A DNA stretch of 12,254 nucleotides from JAYKGU01 sp035285585 (GTDB taxonomy: Bacteria > Cyanobacteriota > Cyanobacteriia > CAKZMO01), in the NCBI GenBank assembly GCA_035285585.1, contig JAYKGU010000044.1, forward strand, positions 1-12,254, given 5' to 3'. This document shows positions 6,153 to 12,254 of the stretch, piece after piece. The stretch's first letter is position 1; each line of letters starts with the position of its first letter. The position numbers and the translations under genes were made by a program. The notes beneath the pieces were generated by a model, which saw only the letters and a program-made list of their open reading frames with translations, did not search any database and was not told where the DNA came from.

Positions 6153-8623
6153 CAACACAAGACCTCCACACCGTAGATGAACCCGAAATGGGGTACGGCC
6201 AACTCCTGAACATCCTAGTTCGGCGGATCACCTGGTTTGGGGGGGCCATTGCGGTATCGCTGGGCACTGCTATTCTACTAACGATTTACGGTGAGGCGCT
6301 CTACGAAAGTTCCATGCAGTTGCTCGTGGAGCCGAACTACCGGCAGAGGGTTGACATTACAGGGGAGCAAGACAACCAGAGCGCCCTTTCCCAGACAGAC
6401 TACGTCACCCAGCTCAACCTGATGCGTAGTCAGGGGTTCATTGAACAAACCGTAGAGCAGATGCTAGTCGAATACCCCGACCTCTGCAGTAAAGCTCGGT
6501 CACAGGCACATTGTGTTAACCTATTTCGGGCAAATTTAAGTCTGTCGCAGTTGTCCGAAGGCGATGTTGAGACGCGAATCTTTGAAGCCGAGTTTACCGA
6601 CTACGATCCGGCGATCGCCCAGGCTTTTTTGGAAACCCTGGGACAAGTTTACCTCAAGTATAACGAAGAGCAACAGGAAGAGAGTATTGAGCAGGGTCTG
6701 GCGTTGGTCAATCAACAGATTGGGGAGGTGCAGGCCGCCCTCGAAAGGTCTCGCCAGGAGCTTAAGCGGTTTCGTGAATCTGAAAACCTGATCGATCCCC
6801 AGGGGCAGGGGCTGCAGCTTGCCTCCACGCTTAAAGATGTTCAGCGAGATCAGATCGAGGTTGAAAACGAGTATCGGGATACCAGCGCCCGGTATTTGGC
6901 TCTCCAGGAGCAGTTGGCGGAGGATCCGCAAGGGGCGCTGATCACGTCACGGTTGAGCCAGTCGTCCCGCTACCAGGCGCTTCTCAATGCCCTTCAGGAA
7001 ACTGAGATCGCCCTTGAAGAACGCCTTGCCCTTTATGCTGAGGCCGATCCTGGCGTACAGGATCTGATGAGCAAGCGGCAGGGCCAGGTGGCGCTCGTTC
7101 AGCAGGAAGTGGCACGGGTGTTGGGGGAGGTGCCGCCGCAGATTAGCCTGGACGAGAGCGATCTGCTCACTGAAGGGCAAATGGGTAGCATTGATTTGAG
7201 CCTGGTGAGTGATCTTGTGGAGGCGGAAGTTGAGCTGCAAAGTTTGGCAGCCCGCCGGGAGGGACTGGCCCTGGCCGAGCAGCAGCTACAGACCCAGCTT
7301 AATGAATTTCCCAGTCTGATTGCTGAGTTTGACCGCATTCAACCCGAAATCGAGACGCAGCAGCTATCGCTGGAGCAATTGCTCACCATTCGTCAGGAGC
7401 TGAGTAACGAGCTTGCCCAGGGAGGCTTTAACTGGGATGTGGTTGAAGCACCGAAATTTGGCCGAAAAATCTCGCCTCAGCCAGTACAAAATATACTGCT
7501 AGGTCTGGTGGCAGGAGTATTTGTCGGGGGCGCGCTGGCATTTGGACGAGAGGCCATTGACAAGGTCGTTCGCACTTCAGAGGAGCTGAAAAAACAGGCT
7601 GCCCTACCCCTGCTGGGGGTCATTCCAGAAATGCCTGCCAGCGAGGCGCGGGTCTTGCCCATGACCCAGGGGCGATCGCCCGCCAATGTGTTTTCTCTGG
7701 TACACTACCAACCTTTCCGGGATGCGGTTGATTTAATCTACAAAACCATTCAACTGACAAGCACCCAGACCCTGTCGTCGCTCATGATCACTTCGGCTCT
7801 GGCAGGAGAGGGGAAGACCACACTGGCCATTGGGCTGGCCCTGAGTGCGGCGCGATCGCATCAGCGAGTTCTGCTCATCGACACCGACCTGCGCCACCCA
7901 TCGATCCACGAACAGTTGGGTATCTCTAATGCGCGCGGCCTTTCTACCCTGCTCAAAGGTCAGTCGCGGTTTAACCCAATTCCTCTGTCGCTGGCCGGTT
8001 CGAACATTCATGTGCTGCCTGCGGGGCCAATTCCTGACGATCCCCTGCGTCTGCTAAGCTCGCGCCTGCTGGTACAACTGCTGGCCTATGCCGAAACCAA
8101 CTATGACCTGGTAATTTTAGATACCCCTGTCATTCTAGGTTCGGCGGATGCGCTGCAGCTTGCGTCTCTCTGCAAGGGAGGGGTGATGGTGAGTCGGCTC
8201 GACCGCATCACCCAGGCCGACCTGACCCAGGCCATGGGCGTTTTGAGCAAGGTGAATATGGTGGGCGTGGTCGCTAACCGGTATCGGGGGGGGAGCCGCC
8301 AGGACGGGGTACACCATGCCGACAGCGCCATCGCGGCCCCTGACCAGGAGCAAAAGGTTTGGGATATGGCCCAACTGGTCTTGCGGGGTGCAGGAAGTTG
8401 GAAGCGAATCCTGGCCATGTCGTCTCTGGGGGCCGGGGTGATCTCCATACCACTTTTACAGGGGGAATTACCGGGTGTATCACCAGATGTATTGCAGCCC
8501 TTGATTGAAAGAACGCGGCAATTCAGCCCCGATTTTTCTCAGTCAAACCAGGCAGGGCTGGATATGGCGGCTCAATCTATGGAAGCAGGGGTAACCTCGC
8601 TACACGTGCCACAGTGGTCTTAG
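6146..8623 (+). CDS. Wzc-like polysaccharide co-polymerase with BY-kinase domain
   Basis: Inner-membrane protein predicted to control chain length and export and to contact the OPX protein. The Wzz domain starts with a membrane helix at about 29-48, followed by a long periplasmic part rich in coiled coil (about 175-420). The proline-containing PKFGRKISPQP (436-446) leads into the second membrane helix (447-466). The cytoplasmic kinase domain has Walker A ALAGEGKTT (551-559), Walker A' LLIDTDLRHP (576-585) and Walker B LVILDTP (655-661), as in bacterial tyrosine kinases. At 825 residues it is longer than typical Wzc (about 720). The extra length is C-terminal: after Y713 there is no tyrosine, whereas BY-kinases normally end in a tyrosine cluster that is autophosphorylated. 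Residues 755-771 are an additional hydrophobic stretch. It overlaps the glycosyltransferase gene by 7 nt. No cognate Wzb-type phosphatase is visible. Intact and in frame throughout. Confidence 0.93.
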   Translation: MLTTQDLHTVDEPEMGYGQLLNILVRRITWFGGAIAVSLGTAILLTIYGEALYESSMQLLVEPNYRQRVDITGEQDNQSALSQTDYVTQLNLMRSQGFIEQTVEQMLVEYPDLCSKARSQAHCVNLFRANLSLSQLSEGDVETRIFEAEFTDYDPAIAQAFLETLGQVYLKYNEEQQEESIEQGLALVNQQIGEVQAALERSRQELKRFRESENLIDPQGQGLQLASTLKDVQRDQIEVENEYRDTSARYLALQEQLAEDPQGALITSRLSQSSRYQALLNALQETEIALEERLALYAEADPGVQDLMSKRQGQVALVQQEVARVLGEVPPQISLDESDLLTEGQMGSIDLSLVSDLVEAEVELQSLAARREGLALAEQQLQTQLNEFPSLIAEFDRIQPEIETQQLSLEQLLTIRQELSNELAQGGFNWDVVEAPKFGRKISPQPVQNILLGLVAGVFVGGALAFGREAIDKVVRTSEELKKQAALPLLGVIPEMPASEARVLPMTQGRSPANVFSLVHYQPFRDAVDLIYKTIQLTSTQTLSSLMITSALAGEGKTTLAIGLALSAARSHQRVLLIDTDLRHPSIHEQLGISNARGLSTLLKGQSRFNPIPLSLAGSNIHVLPAGPIPDDPLRLLSSRLLVQLLAYAETNYDLVILDTPVILGSADALQLASLCKGGVMVSRLDRITQADLTQAMGVLSKVNMVGVVANRYRGGSRQDGVHHADSAIAAPDQEQKVWDMAQLVLRGAGSWKRILAMSSLGAGVISIPLLQGELPGVSPDVLQPLIERTRQFSPDFSQSNQAGLDMAAQSMEAGVTSLHVPQWS

Positions 8624-8719
8624 GAGGTTCCAAAGACCCAAACGGGGAGCGACTTCCCAGGACTTTGGTGCATATTTGAACTGGCACTGAATAGGGCGAT
8701 CGCCCGTCTTCTTCCGTAC

Positions 8720-8773
8720 GACTCAGAGTCAAAGTGAATTAGGTGCAGCATAATACCCTCAGTTGAGGGGTTT
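8720..8773. promoter_or_regulatory. Small inverted repeats between co-polymerase and sugar transferase genes
   Basis: The 231-bp gap (8624-8854) has no gene. It holds the perfect palindrome GACTCAGAGTC (8720-8730) and a short hairpin CCCTC-AGTT-GAGGG (8756-8769) followed by GTTTC. The first could be an operator, the second a weak terminator. A HIP1 site lies at 8697. No strong promoter is seen. Confidence 0.3.
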
Positions 8774-8854
8774 CTACCGCAAGTCAATGTCTTGAGAATT
8801 CTAAAAGAACCACAAGCTCTAAGTTTGTTTGCTGTAGCTCAATTTGCTGGAACT

Positions 8855-9790
8855 ATGACGATGACAACGATTCTACTGAAAACCCCAACGGTCTTTCAAC
8901 TGCCGTCTGTTGATAATGCCCTGCCGTCTTCTTTTGCCAACTGTGTCTTGAAGTGGGAGCAAGATGCGTTGATTGTGACGGCTTCTCCCGAGGTGGTAAA
9001 AGACGTGGTTCCTGCCCTGCAAAACCCCAAATGGCTGCAGGAATGTCTGTGGCGATCGCCCGTCCGCAAAGTCTATCTCGACCCCACTCTGGCAGAGTTT
9101 GCCCTCAAAGCCTGGGCCGATCTCGCAGCGGCCACCGGTAAGCAGGTTTATTTGAATGTCCCTCCAGCACCTGACCTGCCCCAACTGCAGCAGTCCCGAT
9201 CCTGGTGGGTAAAGCGGCTCGCAGATTGGCTGGTGGCAGCTTTGTTACTGGTGCTGTTCAGTCCATTGATGGTACTGGTGGCGCTGCTGGTTCGGCTAGA
9301 TTCCCCCGGAGATATTCTTTTTCGGCAGTGGCGAGTGGGTTATCAGGGACAGTTGTTCCGAATTTGCAAGTTTCGCAGTATGTATGCTGACGCGGAAGCC
9401 CAGCACCATCAGGTAATGGGTAAGCAAACGGGTTTACACAAGTTGGAGCACGATCCCCGCATTACCAGAGTAGGGCGCTGGCTACGCAAGCTGAGCCTGG
9501 ATGAATTACCACAGCTCATCAATGTGCTGTATGGGGAGATGAGTTTGGTGGGTCCGCGCCCCTGGGCTTTGTATGACGCCGTGCGGATTGCTCCTGAATT
9601 GCAGGGTCGGTTGAATGCATTACCGGGCATTACCGGCGCATGGCAGGTTTCAGCCCGATCCAACGAGTTAGACTTATATGCAGTAACCTGCCGCGACCTG
9701 GCCTACTTGCAGCAATGGACGCTATCCAAAGACTTGAAAGTTCTGCTGCTAACCATACCAAAAGTGGTGCTGGGCATTGGAGCTTTCTAG
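8855..9790 (+). CDS. Polyprenyl-phosphate sugar-1-phosphate transferase (short WcaJ/HepC-like) with N-terminal extension
   Basis: Initiating phosphoglycosyl transferase, predicted to move a sugar-1-phosphate from a UDP-sugar to undecaprenyl phosphate, the first step of repeat-unit synthesis. With ATG 8855 it has 311 residues. The catalytic domain begins at KRLADW (120-125) and continues with one hydrophobic re-entrant segment (125-146), LDSPGDILFRQWRVG, KFRSM (172-176), the DE dyad in SLDELPQLINVLYGEMSLVGPRP (Asp216, Glu217) and the C-terminal PGITGAWQVSARS. The first about 115 residues are soluble and unlike the four-helix N-terminus of WbaP/WcaJ; they have alternating hydrophobic segments (RKVYLDP, KQVYLNVP). 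In family composition it resembles cyanobacterial HepC-type transferases. The frame is open to a TTG at 8792, but no good ribosome site supports that start; ATG 8861 is another option. The substrate sugar is unknown. Confidence 0.92.
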   Translation: MTMTTILLKTPTVFQLPSVDNALPSSFANCVLKWEQDALIVTASPEVVKDVVPALQNPKWLQECLWRSPVRKVYLDPTLAEFALKAWADLAAATGKQVYLNVPPAPDLPQLQQSRSWWVKRLADWLVAALLLVLFSPLMVLVALLVRLDSPGDILFRQWRVGYQGQLFRICKFRSMYADAEAQHHQVMGKQTGLHKLEHDPRITRVGRWLRKLSLDELPQLINVLYGEMSLVGPRPWALYDAVRIAPELQGRLNALPGITGAWQVSARSNELDLYAVTCRDLAYLQQWTLSKDLKVLLLTIPKVVLGIGAF

Positions 9791-9813
9791 GCTCAATGAC
9801 TTGAACAATTGAT

Positions 9814-9845
9814 TGGTCAAACTGAATATGGGTCAAACTGAATAT
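9814..9845. repeat. 16-bp tandem duplication upstream of the sulfotransferase
   Basis: TGGTCAAACTGAATAT (9814-9829) is followed directly by GGGTCAAACTGAATAT (9830-9845), identical at 15 of 16 positions. It lies 24 nt after the sugar transferase stop and 77 nt before the sulfotransferase start. It could be a slippage product or a paired regulator site. Confidence 0.85.
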
Positions 9846-9922
9846 AAGGCGTTTGCATCCGCAGCACCGATGACCTGTCAAAAAAGCTTGAGAAACTTTA
9901 TGCAGCAGTCAAGGGAGAACGT

Positions 9923-10777
9923 ATGCACCGCACAAAATACATCGTGATCGGCATGGGAAGAAGTGGAACAACCCTCGTCCACACTTGTTTAAAGGGTCAC
10001 CCAAATGTAGTTGCTACAAATGATGAAGTAAAAGTTAAACCACTATTCGATCAAGGGCTAGCAACTTACACCATGTCGGGCCATGCCCACCTGACCGAGG
10101 CAGAAAAGCAACAAGGAATACCAGCTTTATTTGATGCGATCACTGCTATAGACGCTACAGAAAACACTCTGGCAACTGGATGTAAGGTTGCCCTCTGGTC
10201 GCCGGATGAAGCCTCCCTCTTAATTCACGCTATCCAGAAGTACCTGACTAATCTCAAGATTATTTATGTGGAACGGGAAAACTGGATTGCACAGTATGGC
10301 TCGGTGTTACGGGCAAAGATAACCAGGCAGTACCACAAGTGGGTTGATAAGAAAAGTCAGAACCACGTCAAAGTCAACATTCCACTCAAAGATTTTCTAG
10401 AATATGCCTGTACTTGTCACAAAATCAAAAGTGAAATTGCCAAGCTAAACAAAACACACCAGGTTTACCATCTGAGTTACGAGCGGGACATCTTGGCAAA
10501 CAATTCAAGGGCTTATGCTAAAGTCTTCGAATTCTTGGGGCTGCCTCCCGTGGAAATTACCTGGGTTAATTCCAAAAAAGTTGCCCCTCCTCCTGGGGAA
10601 TACATTCTCAACTACGCTTATTTGAGTGAGCAGTTCGAGCGCCTGAAATCCCATAATTTCAATATTTCGCAGATCAGGTTTTCCTATCAAGAAAAGCTGT
10701 CGCTGTGGTGGCAATGGCTTACACCAAAAATGCGTAAGATAAGCTCTAGAATTAACTTTTTAGAGGGCCGACAGTAA
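9923..10777 (+). CDS. PAPS-dependent sulfotransferase family protein
   Basis: Predicted to transfer sulfate from 3'-phosphoadenosine-5'-phosphosulfate to an acceptor, here most likely a sugar of the polysaccharide. The 284-residue protein has the 5'-phosphosulfate-binding loop near the N-terminus, GMGRSGTTL (10-18). The 3'-phosphate site is IIYVERENWIAQYGSVLR (113-130), with R118 and S127 in the expected places. A C-terminal region (PPGEYILNYAYLSEQF, 223-238) resembles the usual end of the fold. Length is normal. ATG 9923 follows AGGGAGA (9910-9916) at good spacing. The gene is visibly more A/T-rich than its neighbours, with many AAA/AAT/TTT codons and no HIP1 site, which may mean separate acquisition. 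Placement between EPS genes supports a carbohydrate acceptor, but the Stf0-like and other sulfotransferase families also act on lipids and small molecules. Confidence 0.87.
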   Translation: MHRTKYIVIGMGRSGTTLVHTCLKGHPNVVATNDEVKVKPLFDQGLATYTMSGHAHLTEAEKQQGIPALFDAITAIDATENTLATGCKVALWSPDEASLLIHAIQKYLTNLKIIYVERENWIAQYGSVLRAKITRQYHKWVDKKSQNHVKVNIPLKDFLEYACTCHKIKSEIAKLNKTHQVYHLSYERDILANNSRAYAKVFEFLGLPPVEITWVNSKKVAPPPGEYILNYAYLSEQFERLKSHNFNISQIRFSYQEKLSLWWQWLTPKMRKISSRINFLEGRQ

Positions 10778-10863
10778 GAAATGGGGAGAGTTTTTTGGGA
10801 ACTTTGTAGACATTTCAAAGCATCTAAAGACTCAGGTAAGTAGGTCAGTACAATGAAATTCAT

Positions 10864-10914
10864 GTTAGAAAACCGGGGGAGTGCTCCGCCGGGGTGCTCC
10901 CCCGGCTTTCTAAC
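10864..10914. repeat. Long inverted repeat 1 of the hairpin island
   Basis: GTTAGAAAACCGGGGGAG (10864-10881) and CTCCCCCGGCTTTCTAAC (10897-10914) are complementary at 17 of 18 positions, around a 15-nt loop that is itself G/C-rich. It lies 86 nt after the sulfotransferase stop. There is no T-run after it, so it is not a standard intrinsic terminator. Confidence 0.88.
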
Positions 10915-10936
10915 CTTCGTTGTTCAATGCAGTTCT

Positions 10937-10964
10937 ATGGCGTTACGCTTTCGCGTTAGGGCAT
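10937..10964. repeat. Imperfect hairpin 2 (cyanobacterial REP-like)
   Basis: ATGGCGTTACGC (10937-10948), loop TTTC, GCGTTAGGGCAT (10953-10964), with 9 of 12 positions paired. The GCGTTACGCTTTCGCGTTA core looks like short dispersed palindromes found between genes in many cyanobacteria; that resemblance is from memory and was not searched. Confidence 0.6.
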
Positions 10965-10971
10965 TCAAGAG

Positions 10972-11004
10972 GTGTGGAACCCCCGCGTCGCGGGGGTTCC
11001 ACAC
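10972..11004. repeat. Perfect 16-bp inverted repeat 3
   Basis: GTGTGGAACCCCCGCG (10972-10987) is the exact reverse complement of CGCGGGGGTTCCACAC (10989-11004), with a single T between. As RNA or single-stranded DNA it would be a very stable 14-15-bp hairpin. No T-tract follows. Confidence 0.92.
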
Positions 11005-11013
11005 TCAAACCTT

Positions 11014-11026
11014 AGCCCGTAGGGCT
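11014..11026. repeat. Short hairpin 4
   Basis: AGCCC (11014-11018), loop GTA, GGGCT (11022-11026). It is followed by GTACTCAAAAACC. It completes a run of four hairpins in 163 bp. Confidence 0.6.
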
Positions 11027-11139
11027 GTACTCAAAAACCTGGTTATTGATGTTTTAGTGAAGCTGCTAAGTATTTACCAAAATTTCACGGATACCCTTCA
11101 CTAGGTTGAGAATTATTAAACAATTACGCCAAAGGACTT

Positions 11140-12048
11140 ATGAGCATTAAGCGTCAACAGTCAACCCGAACTTCAAAGAGTCGCGTGCGACCTTCACGCC
11201 AGCGGGGCCTGCAAGTTTACACCCCGGCCAGTGAGATGCGCCGCCCCCTACGGTTGTTTCGCAGCATGTGGTTAGACTTGCTTGGCTCACGGGATCTGGC
11301 ATGGCAGCTCACAAAGCGAGAAATTGCCGCCCAGTATCGGGAATCGTTTTTAGGCATCGCCTGGGCGCTTATTCCACCTATCGTAACAGCGGCAGGGCTG
11401 ACTTTCGCCTCTAATGCAAAAGTTATTAATGTTGGCGCAACTGATATCCCTTACCCTGCCTATGTGATGTTCAGCATGGTGTTGTGGCAAACTTTTTCTG
11501 AGTGCATCATGCTGCCAATGCAGAAAGTGGGAGCAGCCAAAATGATGCTGGCGAAGATTCACTTTTCACGAGAAGCGCTGATTATTTCAGCGGTGGGTCA
11601 GGTGCTTTTTAACTTCGCCTTCAAACTGCTGTTGATTATCGGCATGTTTCTCTGGTTTCGTATTCCCGTAACGCCGAGTATTTTAATTGCTCCAGTTGCA
11701 CTGATTCACCTGATTGTCTTAGGAATTGCGGTAGGGACGCTGCTGGCACCTCTGAATGCTTTGTACCAGGACTTTCAACGGATGATGCAGTTGGCGATCG
11801 CCACCTGGCTATTCTTGACTCCGGTTGTCTACCCCCCACCTCAGGGAGATGGTTTTTTTGGCCTTCTCGTAAAACTTAATCCAGTTTCACCGCTGTTAGT
11901 AACCACCCGTGAATTGGCCACAACTGGAAACATTTCTGACCCAATAGGCTTCTGGATAGCTAGCGGTGTGGGTTTTGTGGGCTTGCTGTTTGCCTGGATG
12001 TTATACCGGTTAGCGATGCCCTACGCGATTGAGAGGTTTAGTTCATAA
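11140..12048 (+). CDS. ABC-2 type polysaccharide export permease (Wzm/TagG-like)
   Basis: Membrane half of an ABC exporter predicted to move lipid-linked polysaccharide across the inner membrane. Of 302 residues, about 1-45 are a basic cytoplasmic tail. RDLAWQLTKREIAAQYRES (51-69) is the amphipathic interface helix typical of the family, running into the first membrane helix FLGIAWALIPPIV. Further hydrophobic segments lie at about 105-123, 146-172, 178-205, 215-232 and 271-291. The signature region YQDFQRMMQLAIATWLFLTP (209-228) and LNPVSPLLVTTREL (246-259) match the ABC2_membrane family, as does the ERFSS terminus. AAAGGA at 11131-11136 is a close ribosome site. The next gene starts 17 nt after the stop, so they share a transcript. 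The ATP-binding partner (Wzt) is not in the window and must be encoded elsewhere or further right. Confidence 0.9.
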   Translation: MSIKRQQSTRTSKSRVRPSRQRGLQVYTPASEMRRPLRLFRSMWLDLLGSRDLAWQLTKREIAAQYRESFLGIAWALIPPIVTAAGLTFASNAKVINVGATDIPYPAYVMFSMVLWQTFSECIMLPMQKVGAAKMMLAKIHFSREALIISAVGQVLFNFAFKLLLIIGMFLWFRIPVTPSILIAPVALIHLIVLGIAVGTLLAPLNALYQDFQRMMQLAIATWLFLTPVVYPPPQGDGFFGLLVKLNPVSPLLVTTRELATTGNISDPIGFWIASGVGFVGLLFAWMLYRLAMPYAIERFSS

Positions 12049-12065
12049 GACTGGAAAGAGCTAAG

Positions 12066-12254
12066 ATGAGGACTGTTTTAGTTACCGGAGCCGCAGGTTT
12101 TATCGGATTTCACCTTTCGCAAAGACTGTTGAGGCAGGGAGAGGTTGTCATCGGGATCGATAACTTGAACGACTATTACAACGTTCAACTTAAAAAGGAT
12201 CGGCTTGCTCAGCTTGTGGCTCAAAAGAATTTTCGATTTTTCCAAGTTGATCTA
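12066..12254 (+). CDS. UDP-glucuronate 4-epimerase, N-terminal part (runs off right edge)
   Basis: Only 63 codons are present. They show the Rossmann nucleotide-binding start MRTVLVTGAAGFIGFHLSQ (TGAAGFIG) and the stretch GIDNLNDYYNVQLKKDRL, which is characteristic of UDP-glucuronate 4-epimerases (GAE/LpsL/Cap1J type) within the extended SDR family. The enzyme would interconvert UDP-glucuronate and UDP-galacturonate in the cytoplasm, supplying an acidic sugar for the polysaccharide. It starts 17 nt after the permease gene, with GGAAAG (12052-12057) as ribosome site. UDP-glucose 4-epimerase or a dehydratase of the same superfamily is less likely given the NDYY motif. Confidence 0.85.
   Translation, partial: MRTVLVTGAAGFIGFHLSQRLLRQGEVVIGIDNLNDYYNVQLKKDRLAQLVAQKNFRFFQVDL

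Noticed and set aside
10853..11104. Plus-strand open frame of 83 codons
   Set aside because: It reads straight through the hairpin repeats, so its composition reflects the palindromes. No ribosome site or family resemblance.
361..11800. HIP1 octamers as regulatory sites
   Set aside because: They are genome-wide over-represented in cyanobacteria and lie mostly in coding sequence, so here they serve only as a taxonomic marker.
1..12254. tRNA, rRNA, transposase or phage genes
   Set aside because: No cloverleaf, rRNA-like or transposase motif was recognised on either strand by eye.

Overview
The window is almost certainly chromosomal DNA of a cyanobacterium. The palindrome GCGATCGC (HIP1), highly over-represented in many cyanobacterial genomes, occurs about sixteen times in 12 kb, mostly inside coding sequence. 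The gene families (a TPR protein with a cyanobacterial-type N-terminal membrane hairpin, Wza-like and Wzc-like proteins, a short phosphoglycosyl transferase) fit a filamentous or unicellular cyanobacterium. The species cannot be named from the window alone.

Layout. Positions 1-2409 (minus strand) hold the 5' 803 codons of a large gene running off the left edge: membrane-anchored, coiled-coil, a phospholipase-D-like region without the HKD residues, five TPRs and a proline-rich repeat tail. It is divergent from everything else. Across a 356-bp shared upstream region, the plus strand starts with a Wza-like outer-membrane polysaccharide export (OPX) protein (2766-3974). About 1 kb without a convincing gene follows (3975-4976), with several stem-loops, one promoter candidate and possibly a decayed small ORF. 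Then come a GT4 glycosyltransferase (4977-6152) and a Wzc-like co-polymerase/tyrosine kinase (6146-8623) overlapping by 7 nt, a short polyprenyl-phosphate sugar-1-phosphate transferase (8855-9790), a PAPS-dependent sulfotransferase (9923-10777), a 362-bp spacer carrying four consecutive hairpins, an ABC-2 polysaccharide export permease (11140-12048) and the start of a UDP-glucuronate 4-epimerase (12066 to the right edge).

How they work together (inference from families and context): this is one edge of an extracellular or capsular polysaccharide locus. The sugar-1-phosphate transferase would load the first sugar on undecaprenyl phosphate, the GT4 would add another sugar, the epimerase would supply UDP-galacturonate, and the sulfotransferase would sulfate the glycan, so the predicted product is an acidic, sulfated exopolysaccharide. 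Export parts are mixed: OPX and Wzc-like proteins on one side, a Wzm-type ABC permease on the other, with no Wzt, Wzx or Wzy inside the window.

The most unusual points are the HKD-less PLD-like region joined to TPRs, the Wzc homologue whose C-terminal tail has no tyrosine, the four-hairpin island before the ABC permease, the lower-GC, HIP1-free sulfotransferase region, and the structured 1-kb gap ahead of the glycosyltransferase. No clearly new system is visible; the locus reads as a recognisable EPS cluster with several atypical parts.
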